The notes beneath the pieces are model-generated. The model did not search any database and had not been told where the DNA came from. It worked only from the letters and a program-made list of their open reading frames with translations. The translations under genes were made by a program, and so were the position numbers. A DNA stretch of 64,000 nt. Source: Arthrobacter sp. UM1. GTDB lineage: Bacteria; Actinomycetota; Actinomycetes; Actinomycetales; Micrococcaceae. The DNA lies in the NCBI RefSeq assembly GCF_020483305.1, contig NZ_JACWAB010000001.1, positions 1 to 64,000 of the forward strand, read 5' to 3'. This document shows, in pieces, positions 45,085 to 54,053 of the stretch. Positions within the stretch are counted from its first letter, which is position 1. Every line of letters begins with the position of its first letter.

Positions 45085-46521
45085 TCAGACGCCCGCGAGC
45101 AGGCCGTTGAGCGCCTCCGTCGTCGAAGGGTGCGTGTAGATCCCGTCGCGGAGGTCATCCGCGGTCAGCCCGTGCCGCATGGCCGTCGCGATGAGGTTGA
45201 CCACCTCCTGCGCGTCGATGCAGAGCAGGCTCGCGCCGAGGATGCGCCGGGAGGCGCCGTCGACCACCACCTGCATGAACCCCCGCGGCTCGCCGACCGC
45301 CTTGGGGCGCGGCATGACCGCGATGTCCTTCACCTCGGCCCGCGCCACCCGCACGTCCCAGCCGTGCTCGGCGGCCTGCTCCCGGGCCTCGGCCGCGGTG
45401 AGGCCCACGCGGGCGAACGGCGGCGTGAGGAAGGCGGTGCTGGGCACCGGCCCGCGGTTCTCCAGCGAGCGGCCGCGCTCGCCGAGGCCGCGCAGGAGCT
45501 GGTCCCGGACGATCCGGTGGTCGTCGAAGGACGTGTACGTGAACTGCGGGCCGCCGTGGACGTCGCCCACTGCCCACACGCTGTCCGCGCTCGTGCGGAG
45601 GAAGGAGTCGACGACGACGGCGCCGCGCCCGTCCGTCTCCACGCCCGCGGCCTCGAGGCCGAGCCCCTCGGTGGCGGGCACGCGTCCCGTCGCGATGAGC
45701 AGGGCGTCCGCCTCGAGCGTCTCCCCGGGTCCGTGCTCGCCGCCCGCGAGGCGCAGCACCAGGGGAGAGGCGTGGCCGGCGCCCGTGTCCACGGACTCGA
45801 CGGCGGCCCCGTGGCGGACGCGCACGCCGATGCCCGTCAGCACCTCCTCGAGCGCCGCGGAGGTCTCGGCGTCCTCGTGCGGGGCGATCCGCTCGCCGCG
45901 GTCCAGGACGGTGACCTCGGAGCCGAACTCGGCGTACATGTTGGCGAGCTCGAGGCCGATGAAGCCGGCGCCGAGCACCGCGAGGCGGGCCGGGAGGCGG
46001 TCCCGGTCGATGAGCTCGGTGCTCGTGAGGATCCGCGGGTCCTCCAGAGGCTTCTCCGGAAGGCCGGGGATCGAGGGGATGCGGGGGACCGAGCCGGTGC
46101 CGATGACCACGTGGTCCGCGGTGATCGTGAGCTCGTCGTCGCCCGCTGTGACTCGGACCGTTCGCTCGCCGGTGAAGCGGGCACGCCCGGTGACGACGAC
46201 GGCGCCGGGCTTCTCCACCATGGCGAGGTTGGCCGCGTTCATCTTCTCCCGGAGAGCCCGCTTGCGCTCGAGGGCGGAGGAGTAGAGGGACTGGGCGTCC
46301 GCCTCGTCCGAGGCGCCCCGCCGGGACGCGCTCGCCTCCGCATCGTGGAGCAGGGTCTTGGTGGGGACGCAGCCGATGTTGATGCACGTGCCGCCGTACA
46401 TCGCGGGGCTCTGCTCCACGAGGGCGACGCTGCGGCCGGCGGCGGCCAGGCCCATGGCGAGGGTCTTTCCGGCCTTGCCGAATCCGATGACGAGGGTGTC
46501 GACGTGCGAGGGCGCGTCCAT
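45085..46521 (-). CDS. RclA-like pyridine nucleotide-disulfide oxidoreductase
   Basis: This 478-residue FAD enzyme has the Rossmann VIGFGKAGKTLAMGLAAAGR, the redox CysxxxxCys in MYGGTCINIGCVPTKTLLHDAE, the NADH fold LAVLGAGFIGLELANMY, FAD-binding SVWAVGDVHGGPQFTYTSFDDHRIV, and the dimerisation end THPSTTEALN. It matches the E. coli RclA sequence style (reactive chlorine resistance; Cu(II) reduction) more than mycothione reductase or mercuric reductase. Alternative is another NAD-linked disulfide reductase. AGGAGAA precedes ATG 46521; the earlier start is unsupported. Confidence 0.85.
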   Translation of the reverse strand: MDAPSHVDTLVIGFGKAGKTLAMGLAAAGRSVALVEQSPAMYGGTCINIGCVPTKTLLHDAEASASRRGASDEADAQSLYSSALERKRALREKMNAANLAMVEKPGAVVVTGRARFTGERTVRVTAGDDELTITADHVVIGTGSVPRIPSIPGLPEKPLEDPRILTSTELIDRDRLPARLAVLGAGFIGLELANMYAEFGSEVTVLDRGERIAPHEDAETSAALEEVLTGIGVRVRHGAAVESVDTGAGHASPLVLRLAGGEHGPGETLEADALLIATGRVPATEGLGLEAAGVETDGRGAVVVDSFLRTSADSVWAVGDVHGGPQFTYTSFDDHRIVRDQLLRGLGERGRSLENRGPVPSTAFLTPPFARVGLTAAEAREQAAEHGWDVRVARAEVKDIAVMPRPKAVGEPRGFMQVVVDGASRRILGASLLCIDAQEVVNLIATAMRHGLTADDLRDGIYTHPSTTEALNGLLAGV

Positions 46522-46572
46522 GAGGTTCTCCTGCTCTCCTGCGGGACGGGGTTTCCAGCACATCCGAACACA

Positions 46573-46603
46573 GATCCCCGGCGGGGTATTCCCGCCGGGG
46601 ATC
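46573..46603 (-). terminator. Hairpin terminator upstream of rclA-like gene
   Basis: GATCCCCGGCGGG (46573-46585) pairs perfectly with CCCGCCGGGGATC (46591-46603), loop GTATT. On the minus strand it lies between the 62-residue gene and the rclA-like gene, followed by TGTGTTCGG. It would end the small gene's transcript; on plus it has no T-tract. Confidence 0.6.
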
Positions 46604-46686
46604 GGAAGGCTCGGAGGCGGCGCCGTCCGGGAGAGGCGGCCCCGTTCGGGCGAGGGGCCGGATGCCGCCGGAGAGGCGCCGCCGAG

Positions 46687-46875
46687 TCAGTTGTCGGTGC
46701 GGTGGCCGCTCTCGCGGGCGTCGGTCTCCGCGCCGATGCCGTCGTCCCCGGGCTCGCCCTGGGCGCCGGCCTCGTTGAGGAAGGACTGCTCCTCCTCGGG
46801 GGACATGCCGATCCGCGCCTCGCGCTCGCTGCGGCCGTTGGGCTGGTTGGCGTCTTCTGCGTGGTTCGTGGTCAT
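46687..46875 (-). CDS. Small hydrophilic hypothetical protein (62 aa)
   Basis: Starting at the ATG at 46875, the ORF gives 62 residues, MTTNHAEDANQPNGRSEREA... Charged, Asp/Glu/Gly-rich, with no hydrophobic segment and no named domain. Contains MSPEEEQSFLNEAGAQGEPGD. It may be an intrinsically disordered stress protein; nothing ties it to a function. A hairpin terminator follows before the rclA-like gene. I am moderately sure it is expressed. Confidence 0.5.
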   Translation of the reverse strand: MTTNHAEDANQPNGRSEREARIGMSPEEEQSFLNEAGAQGEPGDDGIGAETDARESGHRTDN

Positions 46876-46931
46876 GCCTCGCACTGTACTCCGCGCGGCG
46901 GGCGGCGCAAGGGGCAGGGGGACGCACACAG

Positions 46932-46966
46932 AAAAGCAGCCGGCGCCCGTCACGGGCGCCGGCTGC
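46932..46966 (-). terminator. Rho-independent terminator after tRNA-Arg
   Basis: GCAGCCGGCGCCCG (46936-46949) pairs perfectly with CGGGCGCCGGCTGC (46953-46966) around TCA. On the minus strand it is followed by TTTTCTGTGT, so it terminates the tRNA transcript 9 nt after the tRNA. Confidence 0.9.
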
Positions 46967-46974
46967 TGGCGTGG

Positions 46975-47047
46975 TGCCCGCGACAGGATTCGAACCTACG
47001 ACCTTCTGCTCCGGAGGCAGACGCTCTATCCACTGAGCTACGCGGGC
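46975..47047 (-). tRNA. tRNA-Arg (anticodon CCG)
   Basis: On the minus strand a 73-nt cloverleaf forms: acceptor GCCCGCG/CGCGGGC, D-arm GCTCAGTGGATAGAGC, anticodon arm TCTGC-CTCCGGA-GCAGA with anticodon CCG, variable loop AGGTC, T-arm with TTCGAAT, discriminator A. CCA is not encoded. The anticodon reads CGG, an Arg codon. The gene is divergent from argS, whose product charges it. Confidence 0.97.
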
Positions 47048-47093
47048 GGGGCACCTCGACGAGGTGCAGATACGAGAGTAGCAGTTCCGCGGT

Positions 47094-47122
47094 CGGACAG
47101 CCTAAACGCAGACACCTAGAAT
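47094..47122 (+). promoter_or_regulatory. Promoter for leaderless argS
   Basis: CGGACA (47094-47099), 17 nt, TAGAAT (47117-47122). The GTG at 47130 begins 7 nt after the -10 box, so transcription starts at or next to it. The ATG at 47121 lies inside the -10 box and cannot be the start if this promoter is used. Confidence 0.65.
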
Positions 47123-47129
47123 GGAATCC

Positions 47130-48779
47130 GTGACTCCTGAACAGCTCTCTGCCGCCCTGTCCGCCGCCCTCCGCGCCGCCGTCGAGGAGGGAGCCGTCCG
47201 CCTCCCGGAGGGGGAGGAGGCCCCTGAGGTCCGCGTGGACCGTCCCAAGTCCCGCGAGCACGGGGACTGGGCCACGAACATCGCGATGCAGCTGGCCAAG
47301 AAGGCCGGGATGAGCCCCCGCGCGCTCGCGGAGGAGCTCGCACCGCGCTTCGGGCAGATCGAGGGCGTCGCCTCCGTGGACGTTGCCGGCCCCGGGTTCA
47401 TCAACCTGACGCTGGACGCCGCCTCGGCGGGCCAGCTCGCCGCGGCCATCCTCGAGGCCGGCCCGGAGTACGGGCGCAACGAGTCGATGAAGGGCCGCGT
47501 GGTCAACGTCGAGTTCGTCTCCGCGAACCCCACGGGCCCCCTGCACATCGGGCACACCCGCTGGGCGGCGCTCGGCGACGCCCTCTCGCGCGTCCTCGCC
47601 GCTTCCGGCGCCGAGGTCACCCGCGAGTACTACATCAACGACGCCGGAAGCCAGATGAACGTCTTCGCCGGCTCGATCCTCTCCCGTCTGCGCGGGCGGG
47701 ACGTGCCGGAGGGCGGCTACCCGGGCGCCTACGTCCAGGACCTCGCGGACGCCGTCCGGACGGCTCACCCCGCCGTGGACGAGCTGACGGACGAGGCCGC
47801 CCTGCCGGTGCTGCGCCAGGAGGGCTACGCCCTGCAGATGCAGGACATCAAGGACACCCTCGCGGACTTCAACGTGGAGTTCGACACGTACTTCTCCGAG
47901 ACCACCCTCCACGAGGGCGGCCAGGTGGCCCAGGCCGTGGACCGCCTGCGGGAGCAGGGCCATGTCTACGACGACGGAGGGGCCGTCTGGCTGCGGACCA
48001 CCGACTTCACGGATGACAAGGACCGCGTCATGATCCGCGCGAACGGCGAGCCCACGTACTTCGCCGCGGACGCCGCCTACTACCTCTCCAAGAAGGACCG
48101 CGGCTTCACGGAGAAGATCTACCTCCTCGGCGCGGACCACCACGGCTACATCGGCCGCCTCAAGGCCATCGCGGCCGCGGCGGGGGATGACCCGGCCGTG
48201 AACATCGAGGTCCTCATCGGCCAGCTCATCAGCGTCAACGGCGCCCGGCTCTCCAAGCGCGCGGGCAACATCATCGAGCTCAAGGACCTCATCGAGTGGC
48301 TCGGCTCGGACGCCCTGCGCTACTCGCTCGCCCGGTTCCCGGCCGACTCGCCGATGACCATCGACCCGGACCAGCTGCGCTCGCGGACCAACGACAACCC
48401 GGTGTTCTACGTGCAGTACGCGCACGCCCGCTCGAAGTCGGCCGCGCGCAAGGCCGAGTGCGCCGGCGTGACGGGCGAGGGATTCGATCCCGCGGAGCTC
48501 TCCTCCGCGGGGGACGAGGCCCTGCTCGCCACGCTGAGCCGGTTCCCCGCCGTCGTCGCCGAGGCCGCCCGCTTCCGCGAGCCGCACCGGATCGCGCGCT
48601 TCCTCGAGTCCCTCGCGGGCGCCTACCACTCCTGGTACGGGGAGAACCGCATCACGCCGGTCGGGGAGGCCGAGGTCGAGCCGTCCCATCAGGCGCGGCG
48701 CGTGCTCAACGACGCGACGACGCAGGTCTTGGCCAATGGACTCGAATTGCTCGGCGTCTCGGCGCCGGACAAGATGTGA
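47130..48779 (+). CDS. argS: Arginyl-tRNA synthetase
   Basis: This 549-residue class I synthetase has an N-terminal RNA-binding domain, the HIGH motif in NPTGPLHIGHTRWA, the downstream conserved GAVWLRTTDF and GADHHGYIGRLKA, the KMSKS-like GARLSKRAGN, and the C-terminal DALR anticodon-binding domain (VQYAHARSKSAAR). It starts at a GTG 7 nt after a -10 box. It is divergent from tRNA-Arg(CCG). lysA follows 2 nt after the stop, so argS begins an aspartate-family operon. Confidence 0.96.
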   Translation: MTPEQLSAALSAALRAAVEEGAVRLPEGEEAPEVRVDRPKSREHGDWATNIAMQLAKKAGMSPRALAEELAPRFGQIEGVASVDVAGPGFINLTLDAASAGQLAAAILEAGPEYGRNESMKGRVVNVEFVSANPTGPLHIGHTRWAALGDALSRVLAASGAEVTREYYINDAGSQMNVFAGSILSRLRGRDVPEGGYPGAYVQDLADAVRTAHPAVDELTDEAALPVLRQEGYALQMQDIKDTLADFNVEFDTYFSETTLHEGGQVAQAVDRLREQGHVYDDGGAVWLRTTDFTDDKDRVMIRANGEPTYFAADAAYYLSKKDRGFTEKIYLLGADHHGYIGRLKAIAAAAGDDPAVNIEVLIGQLISVNGARLSKRAGNIIELKDLIEWLGSDALRYSLARFPADSPMTIDPDQLRSRTNDNPVFYVQYAHARSKSAARKAECAGVTGEGFDPAELSSAGDEALLATLSRFPAVVAEAARFREPHRIARFLESLAGAYHSWYGENRITPVGEAEVEPSHQARRVLNDATTQVLANGLELLGVSAPDKM

Positions 48780-48781
48780 CT

Positions 48782-50215
48782 ATGCCCCAGAACCCGCATC
48801 CTCTCGCCCCCGCCTGGCTCACGGAGCCGGATGACCTCACCGCACTCCGCCCCGCCGAGTGGGCCGGGGACGTCCGCCGGGAGAAGGAGGGGCCCGCCGA
48901 GGGGCAGCTGACCGCCGCCGGCGTGAGCGTCCGCCGGCTCGCGGAGGAGCACGGGACTCCGCTGCTCGTGCTGAGCGAGGCGGACGTGCGCCGCCGCGCC
49001 CGCGCCTTCAAGGAGGCCTTCGGGGCCGCGTTCCGCGCCATCGGCACGGAGGCTGACGTCTTCTACGCGGGCAAGGCGTTCCTGTCCGTGGAACTAGGCC
49101 GCTGGATTCTGGACGAGGGCCTCAACCTGGACGCCTGCTCGGCCGGCGAGATGCTCGTCGGCCGGAAGGCCGGCTTCCCCGGGGAGCGGATGGGCCTGCA
49201 CGGCAACAACAAGTCCCGGGCGGAGATCCGCCGGGCCCTGGACTGGGGCGTGTCCCGGATCGTGACGGACTCGCTCGCCGAGCTCGCGCTCGTCGAGGAG
49301 GTCGCGCGGGAGGCCGGCGCGGTCGCGCCGGTCATGCTCCGGCTCAAGCCCGGCGTCCACGCCCACACGCACGAGGCCATCGCCACGGCGCACGAGGACC
49401 AGAAGTTCGGCCTCTCCATGGCGGCGGAGGGCGGCGGCCGGAGCGAGGCCCATGAGGCCGCGGCGCGGGCCCTCGCGAGTGACAGCCTCGAGCTCCTCGG
49501 CGTCCACGCGCACATCGGCTCGCAGATCTTCGAGCCGGCCGGCTTCGAGCTCTCCGCCACGAAGCTCATCACGTTCCTCGGGGAGGTCCGGGACGCCCAC
49601 GGCGTCGAGCTCGCGGAGCTGGACCTCGGCGGCGGCTACGGCATCGCCTACACGGAGGCGGATGACCCGCGTCCCGTGGAGGACATCGCGGAGGCGAGCG
49701 CCGCAGTGGTCCGGGACATGTGCGCGGCCCTGCACCTGCGGGTTCCCCGCGTCTCCGTGGAGCCGGGGCGCGCCATCGTCGGCAGCGCCGGGTTCACGCT
49801 CTACGAGGCCGGCACGGTCAAGGACGTCCGCGTCGAGGCGGACGGCGGAACGGCGGTGCGCCGCTACGTGGCCGTGGACGGCGGGATGAGCGACAACCCC
49901 CGCCCCGTCCTCTACGACTCGGACTACACCGCGGTCCTCGCCTCGCGGGCCACCACCGCCCCTGCGGCGCTCTCGCGCGTCGTCGGCAAGCACTGCGAGT
50001 CGGGGGACATCGTCGTCAAGGACGTCTACCTCCCGGAGGACGTGCAGGCGGGGGACCTGATCGCCGTTCCCGGCACCGGCGCCTACTGCTGGGCGCTCTC
50101 CAGCAACTACAACTACCTGCCCCGCCCGGCCGTGGCGGCGGTGGCCGCGGGGGAGTCCCGCCTCATCGTCCGCCGCGAGACGGAGGAGGACCTCCTCGCC
50201 CGGGATCTCGGCTGA
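48782..50215 (+). CDS. lysA: Diaminopimelate decarboxylase
   Basis: This 477-residue enzyme decarboxylates meso-DAP to lysine. The alanine-racemase-like barrel carries PLP Lys in DVFYAGKAFLS, the HIGSQI motif, GGGYGIAYTE and the phosphate-site EPGRAIVG. The Cys/Glu residues are in KHCESGDI. It begins 2 nt after argS. A partial 10-bp direct repeat CTCGGCTGAG spans its stop codon. It leads to hom by 104 nt. Confidence 0.95.
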   Translation: MPQNPHPLAPAWLTEPDDLTALRPAEWAGDVRREKEGPAEGQLTAAGVSVRRLAEEHGTPLLVLSEADVRRRARAFKEAFGAAFRAIGTEADVFYAGKAFLSVELGRWILDEGLNLDACSAGEMLVGRKAGFPGERMGLHGNNKSRAEIRRALDWGVSRIVTDSLAELALVEEVAREAGAVAPVMLRLKPGVHAHTHEAIATAHEDQKFGLSMAAEGGGRSEAHEAAARALASDSLELLGVHAHIGSQIFEPAGFELSATKLITFLGEVRDAHGVELAELDLGGGYGIAYTEADDPRPVEDIAEASAAVVRDMCAALHLRVPRVSVEPGRAIVGSAGFTLYEAGTVKDVRVEADGGTAVRRYVAVDGGMSDNPRPVLYDSDYTAVLASRATTAPAALSRVVGKHCESGDIVVKDVYLPEDVQAGDLIAVPGTGAYCWALSSNYNYLPRPAVAAVAAGESRLIVRRETEEDLLARDLG

Positions 50216-50229
50216 GCCCCTCGGCTGAG
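50207..50229 (+). repeat. Direct repeat over the lysA stop codon
   Basis: CTCGGCTGAG occurs at 50207-50216 and again at 50220-50229, a period of 13. The first TGA is the lysA stop and the second TGA lies in a different frame. It resembles the stop-codon repeats after tlyA and the HIT gene. Confidence 0.8.
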
Positions 50230-50319
50230 ACGCCGGCTGGGCTCTCGGCGCGGCCGGCCCGCGCGGTGCTCCCGGATCCGCCCCCTCTCCACCCACGCTC
50301 GAGACCAAGAGAGAAGGAC

Positions 50320-51633
50320 ATGCCAACCACCACCCCGACCCTGAACGTCGTCCTCCTGGGATGCGGCACCGTGGGCGCGGAAGTCGCCCGCATCCTCGCC
50401 GAGGACGAGGCCGAGCTCACCGCGCGCACGGGCGCCCGCCTCGCGCTCGCGGGCGTGGGCGTCCGGGACACGTCCAAGGACCGAGGCCCGCATGTCAGCC
50501 CCTCGATCGTGACGGACCGGCTGGACGAGCTCGTGGACCGCGCGGACGTCGTCGTCGAGCTCATGGGCGGCCTGGACCCGGCCGGCGGGCTCATCGAGCG
50601 CGCGCTGCGGGCGGGCAAGACCGTGGTCTCCGCGAACAAGGCCCTCATCGCCGCCCGGCTCGGCCAGCTCTCCGCGGCCGCCGCCGAGTCCGGGGTGCAG
50701 TTCTCCTACGAGGCCGCCGTCGCGGGCGCCATCCCGATCCTCCGCCCCATCCGCGACTCCCTGGCGGGAGACCGGATCACCTCGATCATGGGCATCGTCA
50801 ACGGCACCACGAACTACGTGCTGGACTCCATGACGACGACGGGCGCCGGGTTCGAGGAGGCCCTCGCCACGGCGCAGGAGCTGGGCTATGCGGAGGCGGA
50901 CCCCACAGCGGACGTGGACGGCCACGACGCCGCGGCCAAGGCGGCCATCCTCGCGTCCCTGGGCCTGCACACGACCTTCCCGCTCGAGGAGGTCCACACC
51001 GAGGGCATCCGCAGCGTCACCGCGGAGGACATCGCCTCGGCCAAGGCGGCCGGGTACGTCATCAAGTTCCTCGCGATCGCCGAACGGGTCTCGCGGGGCG
51101 CGGAGGAGAGCGCCGCCGTCCGCGTCCATCCCACCCTCATCCCGGAGGACCACCCCCTCGCGAGCGTCCGCGGCGCCTTCAACGCCGTCTACGTCCAGGC
51201 GGAGAACGCCGGGGAGCTCATGTTCATGGGCCAGGGCGCCGGCGGCGCCCCCACGGCGTCCGCGGTCATGGGAGACCTCGTCTCCGCCGCCCGGCGCGTG
51301 GTGGCCGGCGGACCCGGACGCACGGAGACCGCCGACCGGGCCCTGCCGGCCCTCCCGTTCGAGCAGACCCGGACCCGCTTCGCGGTCTCCGTGGCCGTCG
51401 AGGACGAGCCGGGCGTGCTCGCGGACATCGCCCGGGTCTTCGCGGACCACGGGCAGTCCATCGAGTCCATGGTCCAGACCCGCGGCCTGGACGGGGAGCA
51501 GAGGCCGGTGGCCGAGCTCCGCATCATCACCCACGACGGGCTGGAGGGGGACCTCCGGGCCACGGTCGACGACATCCACGGGCTGCCGGCCGTCACCCGC
51601 CGCCCCACCTTCATGCGCGTAGGAGGAAACTGA
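50320..51633 (+). CDS. hom: Homoserine dehydrogenase
   Basis: A 437-residue NAD(P)-dependent enzyme. It has the Rossmann [33 protein letters not shown], the catalytic domain [24 protein letters not shown] and the phrase [14 protein letters not shown] with [18 protein letters not shown]-terminal ACT domain follows ([19 protein letters not shown]), giving threonine feedback control as in the actinobacterial enzyme. The spacing to thrC is 1 nt. Start ATG 50320 has GAGAAGGAC upstream. Confidence 0.96.
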   Translation: MPTTTPTLNVVLLGCGTVGAEVARILAEDEAELTARTGARLALAGVGVRDTSKDRGPHVSPSIVTDRLDELVDRADVVVELMGGLDPAGGLIERALRAGKTVVSANKALIAARLGQLSAAAAESGVQFSYEAAVAGAIPILRPIRDSLAGDRITSIMGIVNGTTNYVLDSMTTTGAGFEEALATAQELGYAEADPTADVDGHDAAAKAAILASLGLHTTFPLEEVHTEGIRSVTAEDIASAKAAGYVIKFLAIAERVSRGAEESAAVRVHPTLIPEDHPLASVRGAFNAVYVQAENAGELMFMGQGAGGAPTASAVMGDLVSAARRVVAGGPGRTETADRALPALPFEQTRTRFAVSVAVEDEPGVLADIARVFADHGQSIESMVQTRGLDGEQRPVAELRIITHDGLEGDLRATVDDIHGLPAVTRRPTFMRVGGN

Positions 51634-51634
51634 C

Positions 51635-52735
51635 ATGGCCCACGTCTGGCGCGGAGTCGTCCGCGAGTACGCCGAGAGGCTTCCCGTCACCGAGGAGACC
51701 CGTGTGATCACCCTCGGGGAGGGCGGAACCCCGCTCATCGAGGCGCCCAAGCTGTCCGCGCACACGGGCAACCGGGTCCTCCTCAAGTTCGAGGGCATGA
51801 ACCCCACGGGCTCCTTCAAGGACCGCGGCATGACCATGGCCATCACGGACGCGGTCGCCCGCGGCGCGGAGGCCGTGGTCTGCGCGTCCACGGGCAACAC
51901 GTCGGCGTCCGCGGCGGCGTTCGCGGCCCAGGCGGGGATCACCTGTGCGGTGCTCGTGCCGAAGGGCAAGATCGCCCTGGGCAAGCTCTCCCAGGCGATC
52001 GCCCACGGCGCGGAGCTCATCCAGCTCGAGGGCAATTTCGACGACTGCCTCACGGTCGCCCGGAAGCTCTCGGAGAACTACCCGGCCTACCTCGTCAACT
52101 CCGTCAACCCGGCCCGCATCCAGGGCCAGAAGACTGCGGCCTTCGAGGTCGTGGACGTGCTCGGCGACGCGCCGGACTACCACTTCCTCCCCGTGGGCAA
52201 CGCCGGCAACATCACCGCGTACTGGAAGGGCTACACCGAGTACGCCCAGGACTGGACGGCGGAAGACGGCCGCGTGCTGCCCGCCGTGTCCACCAAGCGC
52301 CCCGTCATGATGGGCTTCCAGGCTGCGGGGGCGGCGCCGCTCGTGGCGGGCTACCCCATCACGGAGCCGGAGACCATCGCCACGGCCATCCGCATCGGCA
52401 ACCCCGCCACGTGGGACGGGGCCGTGGCCGCACGGGACGAGTCCGGAGGCGCCATCGACGCGGTGACGGACGAGGAGATCCTCGAGGCCCACCGCTGGCT
52501 CTCCTCCCGAGAGGGCGTGTTCGTCGAGCCGGCCTCGGCCGCAGGCGTCGCCGGTCTCCTCAAGCTGCACGAGGCGGGGCAGGCGCCGTCAGGCGCCACG
52601 ATCGTCATCACCGTCACCGGCCACGGCCTCAAGGATCCGCAGTGGGCGCTCAAGACAGCCGACGGCGAGGACATCGAGCCCACCGTCGTGGAGAACGACG
52701 TCCACCAGGTCGCCACCGCCCTCGGCCTGGCATGA
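51635..52735 (+). CDS. thrC: Threonine synthase
   Basis: This 366-residue PLP enzyme converts homoserine phosphate to threonine. The Lys motif is in [19 protein letters not shown], and [37 protein letters not shown] and [14 protein letters not shown] follow. Sequence layout is the actinobacterial short form. It overlaps thrB by ATGA and follows hom by 1 nt, completing hom-thrC-thrB. Confidence 0.97.
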   Translation: MAHVWRGVVREYAERLPVTEETRVITLGEGGTPLIEAPKLSAHTGNRVLLKFEGMNPTGSFKDRGMTMAITDAVARGAEAVVCASTGNTSASAAAFAAQAGITCAVLVPKGKIALGKLSQAIAHGAELIQLEGNFDDCLTVARKLSENYPAYLVNSVNPARIQGQKTAAFEVVDVLGDAPDYHFLPVGNAGNITAYWKGYTEYAQDWTAEDGRVLPAVSTKRPVMMGFQAAGAAPLVAGYPITEPETIATAIRIGNPATWDGAVAARDESGGAIDAVTDEEILEAHRWLSSREGVFVEPASAAGVAGLLKLHEAGQAPSGATIVITVTGHGLKDPQWALKTADGEDIEPTVVENDVHQVATALGLA

Positions 52736-53709
52736 GCGGCTCGCCCAGGCTGCGCCTCGGAGCGGGCGTCGTCGTCGCATCGCCGGCCACGAGCGCGAAC
52801 CTCGGCCCGGGGTATGACTCCCTCGGCCTCGCCCTGGAGCTGCGGGACCGGGTCAGCGTCTCGGTCTCGCGGGAGGGGCGGGGTGAGCCCCGCGCCTCCG
52901 TCGTCGTGCGGGGGCACGGGACGGGGATGCTCCCCGCGGACGAGAGCCACCTCGTGGCCCGCCTCATCCTCGAGGCCTGGGCGGAGCGCGGCGCAGACGT
53001 GAGCGGGCTGCGCCTGGAGATCGAGGCGGAGAACGTCATCCCGCACGCGCGGGGGCTCGGCTCCTCGGCGTCGGCCGCGGTCACGGCCTTCTCGGCGGCG
53101 GACGCGCTCTTCGCTGAGGAGGACCGTCTCGGCGCCGAGTGGGTGTTCCAGCGCGCGAGCCGCTGGGAGGGCCACCCGGACAACGTGGCCCCCGCCGTCT
53201 TCGGCGGACTCACCGTCTCCTGGCCGGAGGACGCGCCCTCCCGCGGCGAGGACAGGCCGCGGTTCCGCACCCACCGGGCGGAGGTGAGCCCTGGCGTGCG
53301 CGCCGTCGTCGGGATCCCCGGTTTCGAGGTGTCCACGGACGCCGTGCGGAGGGCCCTGCCGGAGGAGGTGCCCCACGGCGTCGCGGCGGACAACTCCGCG
53401 CGCGCCGCCCTTCTCACCCTTGCCCTGACCTCCGCCCCCGAGCTGCTGCTCGAGGCGACGCGGGACTTCCTCCACCAGGACGCGCGCGCCGCCGCGATGC
53501 TGCCCTCCCACGAGGCCATGACGAGCCTGCGCGCCGAGGGCGTGCCCGCCGTCGTCTCGGGCGCGGGGCCCACGGTTCTGGCCCTCGTCCGCTCCGATGA
53601 CGAGCGTGACGCCGCGCTCGCCGAGTTCTCCCGGCGCGGCTTCGAGTGCGTGACGCCGGAGTTCGCCCGTGTCGGTGCTAGGGTGGAGGAAGCAGCCGCT
53701 TCCCGGTGA
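52732..53709 (+). CDS. thrB: Homoserine kinase
   Basis: This 325-residue GHMP kinase has [22 protein letters not shown] near the N-terminus, the phosphate loop [21 protein letters not shown] and the late motif [11 protein letters not shown]. It uses ATP to phosphorylate homoserine. ATGA overlap with thrC. The operon ends here before the rho leader. Confidence 0.96.
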   Translation: MSGSPRLRLGAGVVVASPATSANLGPGYDSLGLALELRDRVSVSVSREGRGEPRASVVVRGHGTGMLPADESHLVARLILEAWAERGADVSGLRLEIEAENVIPHARGLGSSASAAVTAFSAADALFAEEDRLGAEWVFQRASRWEGHPDNVAPAVFGGLTVSWPEDAPSRGEDRPRFRTHRAEVSPGVRAVVGIPGFEVSTDAVRRALPEEVPHGVAADNSARAALLTLALTSAPELLLEATRDFLHQDARAAAMLPSHEAMTSLRAEGVPAVVSGAGPTVLALVRSDDERDAALAEFSRRGFECVTPEFARVGARVEEAAASR

Positions 53710-54053
53710 GCCCCTCAGAGGCGCGGGACGTGGCCAGATCCGGTTTTTGACGGGCACTGCGAGCCTGACACGCGCTGCCTTCGCCCTCCAGCTGAGCCAG
53801 CCGCTCCGGCGGCCTTCTTCACGGTGACCCAGCGTCTTCGCGAGTTCAGCCGAAGGAGAGGCTCCGCACAGGACGCACGGCGCAGGAAAGCCTGCGCCGC
53901 AGCCCGCCATGCACCTTCCGGAATCTCTTCTTGCGAGGCCTTCGAACCTGCCAGGGCGTCTGACGCCCGTCCCACGGCTTGTCCGCTGGTCCCCGATGAC
54001 ACCCATGCGCCCCGAATCTGACGAGGGCGCCCGACGAGGGGGAAGGAACCTTC
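53710..54053 (+). promoter_or_regulatory. Structured leader region of rho
   Basis: This 344-nt stretch between thrB and rho has no ORF supported by homology. It holds a TTGACG box at 53747-53752 (candidate -35, no good -10 at 17-18 nt), a perfect hairpin GGCGCAGG-AAAG-CCTGCGCC (53879-53898), and GGGCGT-CTG-ACGCCC (53954-53968). Long leaders are used for Rho autoregulation by attenuation, and this may be one. GGGGAAGGAA precedes the GTG start. Confidence 0.45.

Noticed and set aside
40929-45158. HrpA starting about 60 residues upstream (at 45158)
   Set aside because: The extension is Arg/Ser-rich, without family similarity, and MDITYP at 44972 matches the expected start of the helicase domain.
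48780-48785. Possible lysine riboswitch or T-box before lysA
   Set aside because: Only 2 nt separate argS and lysA, so there is no room for one.
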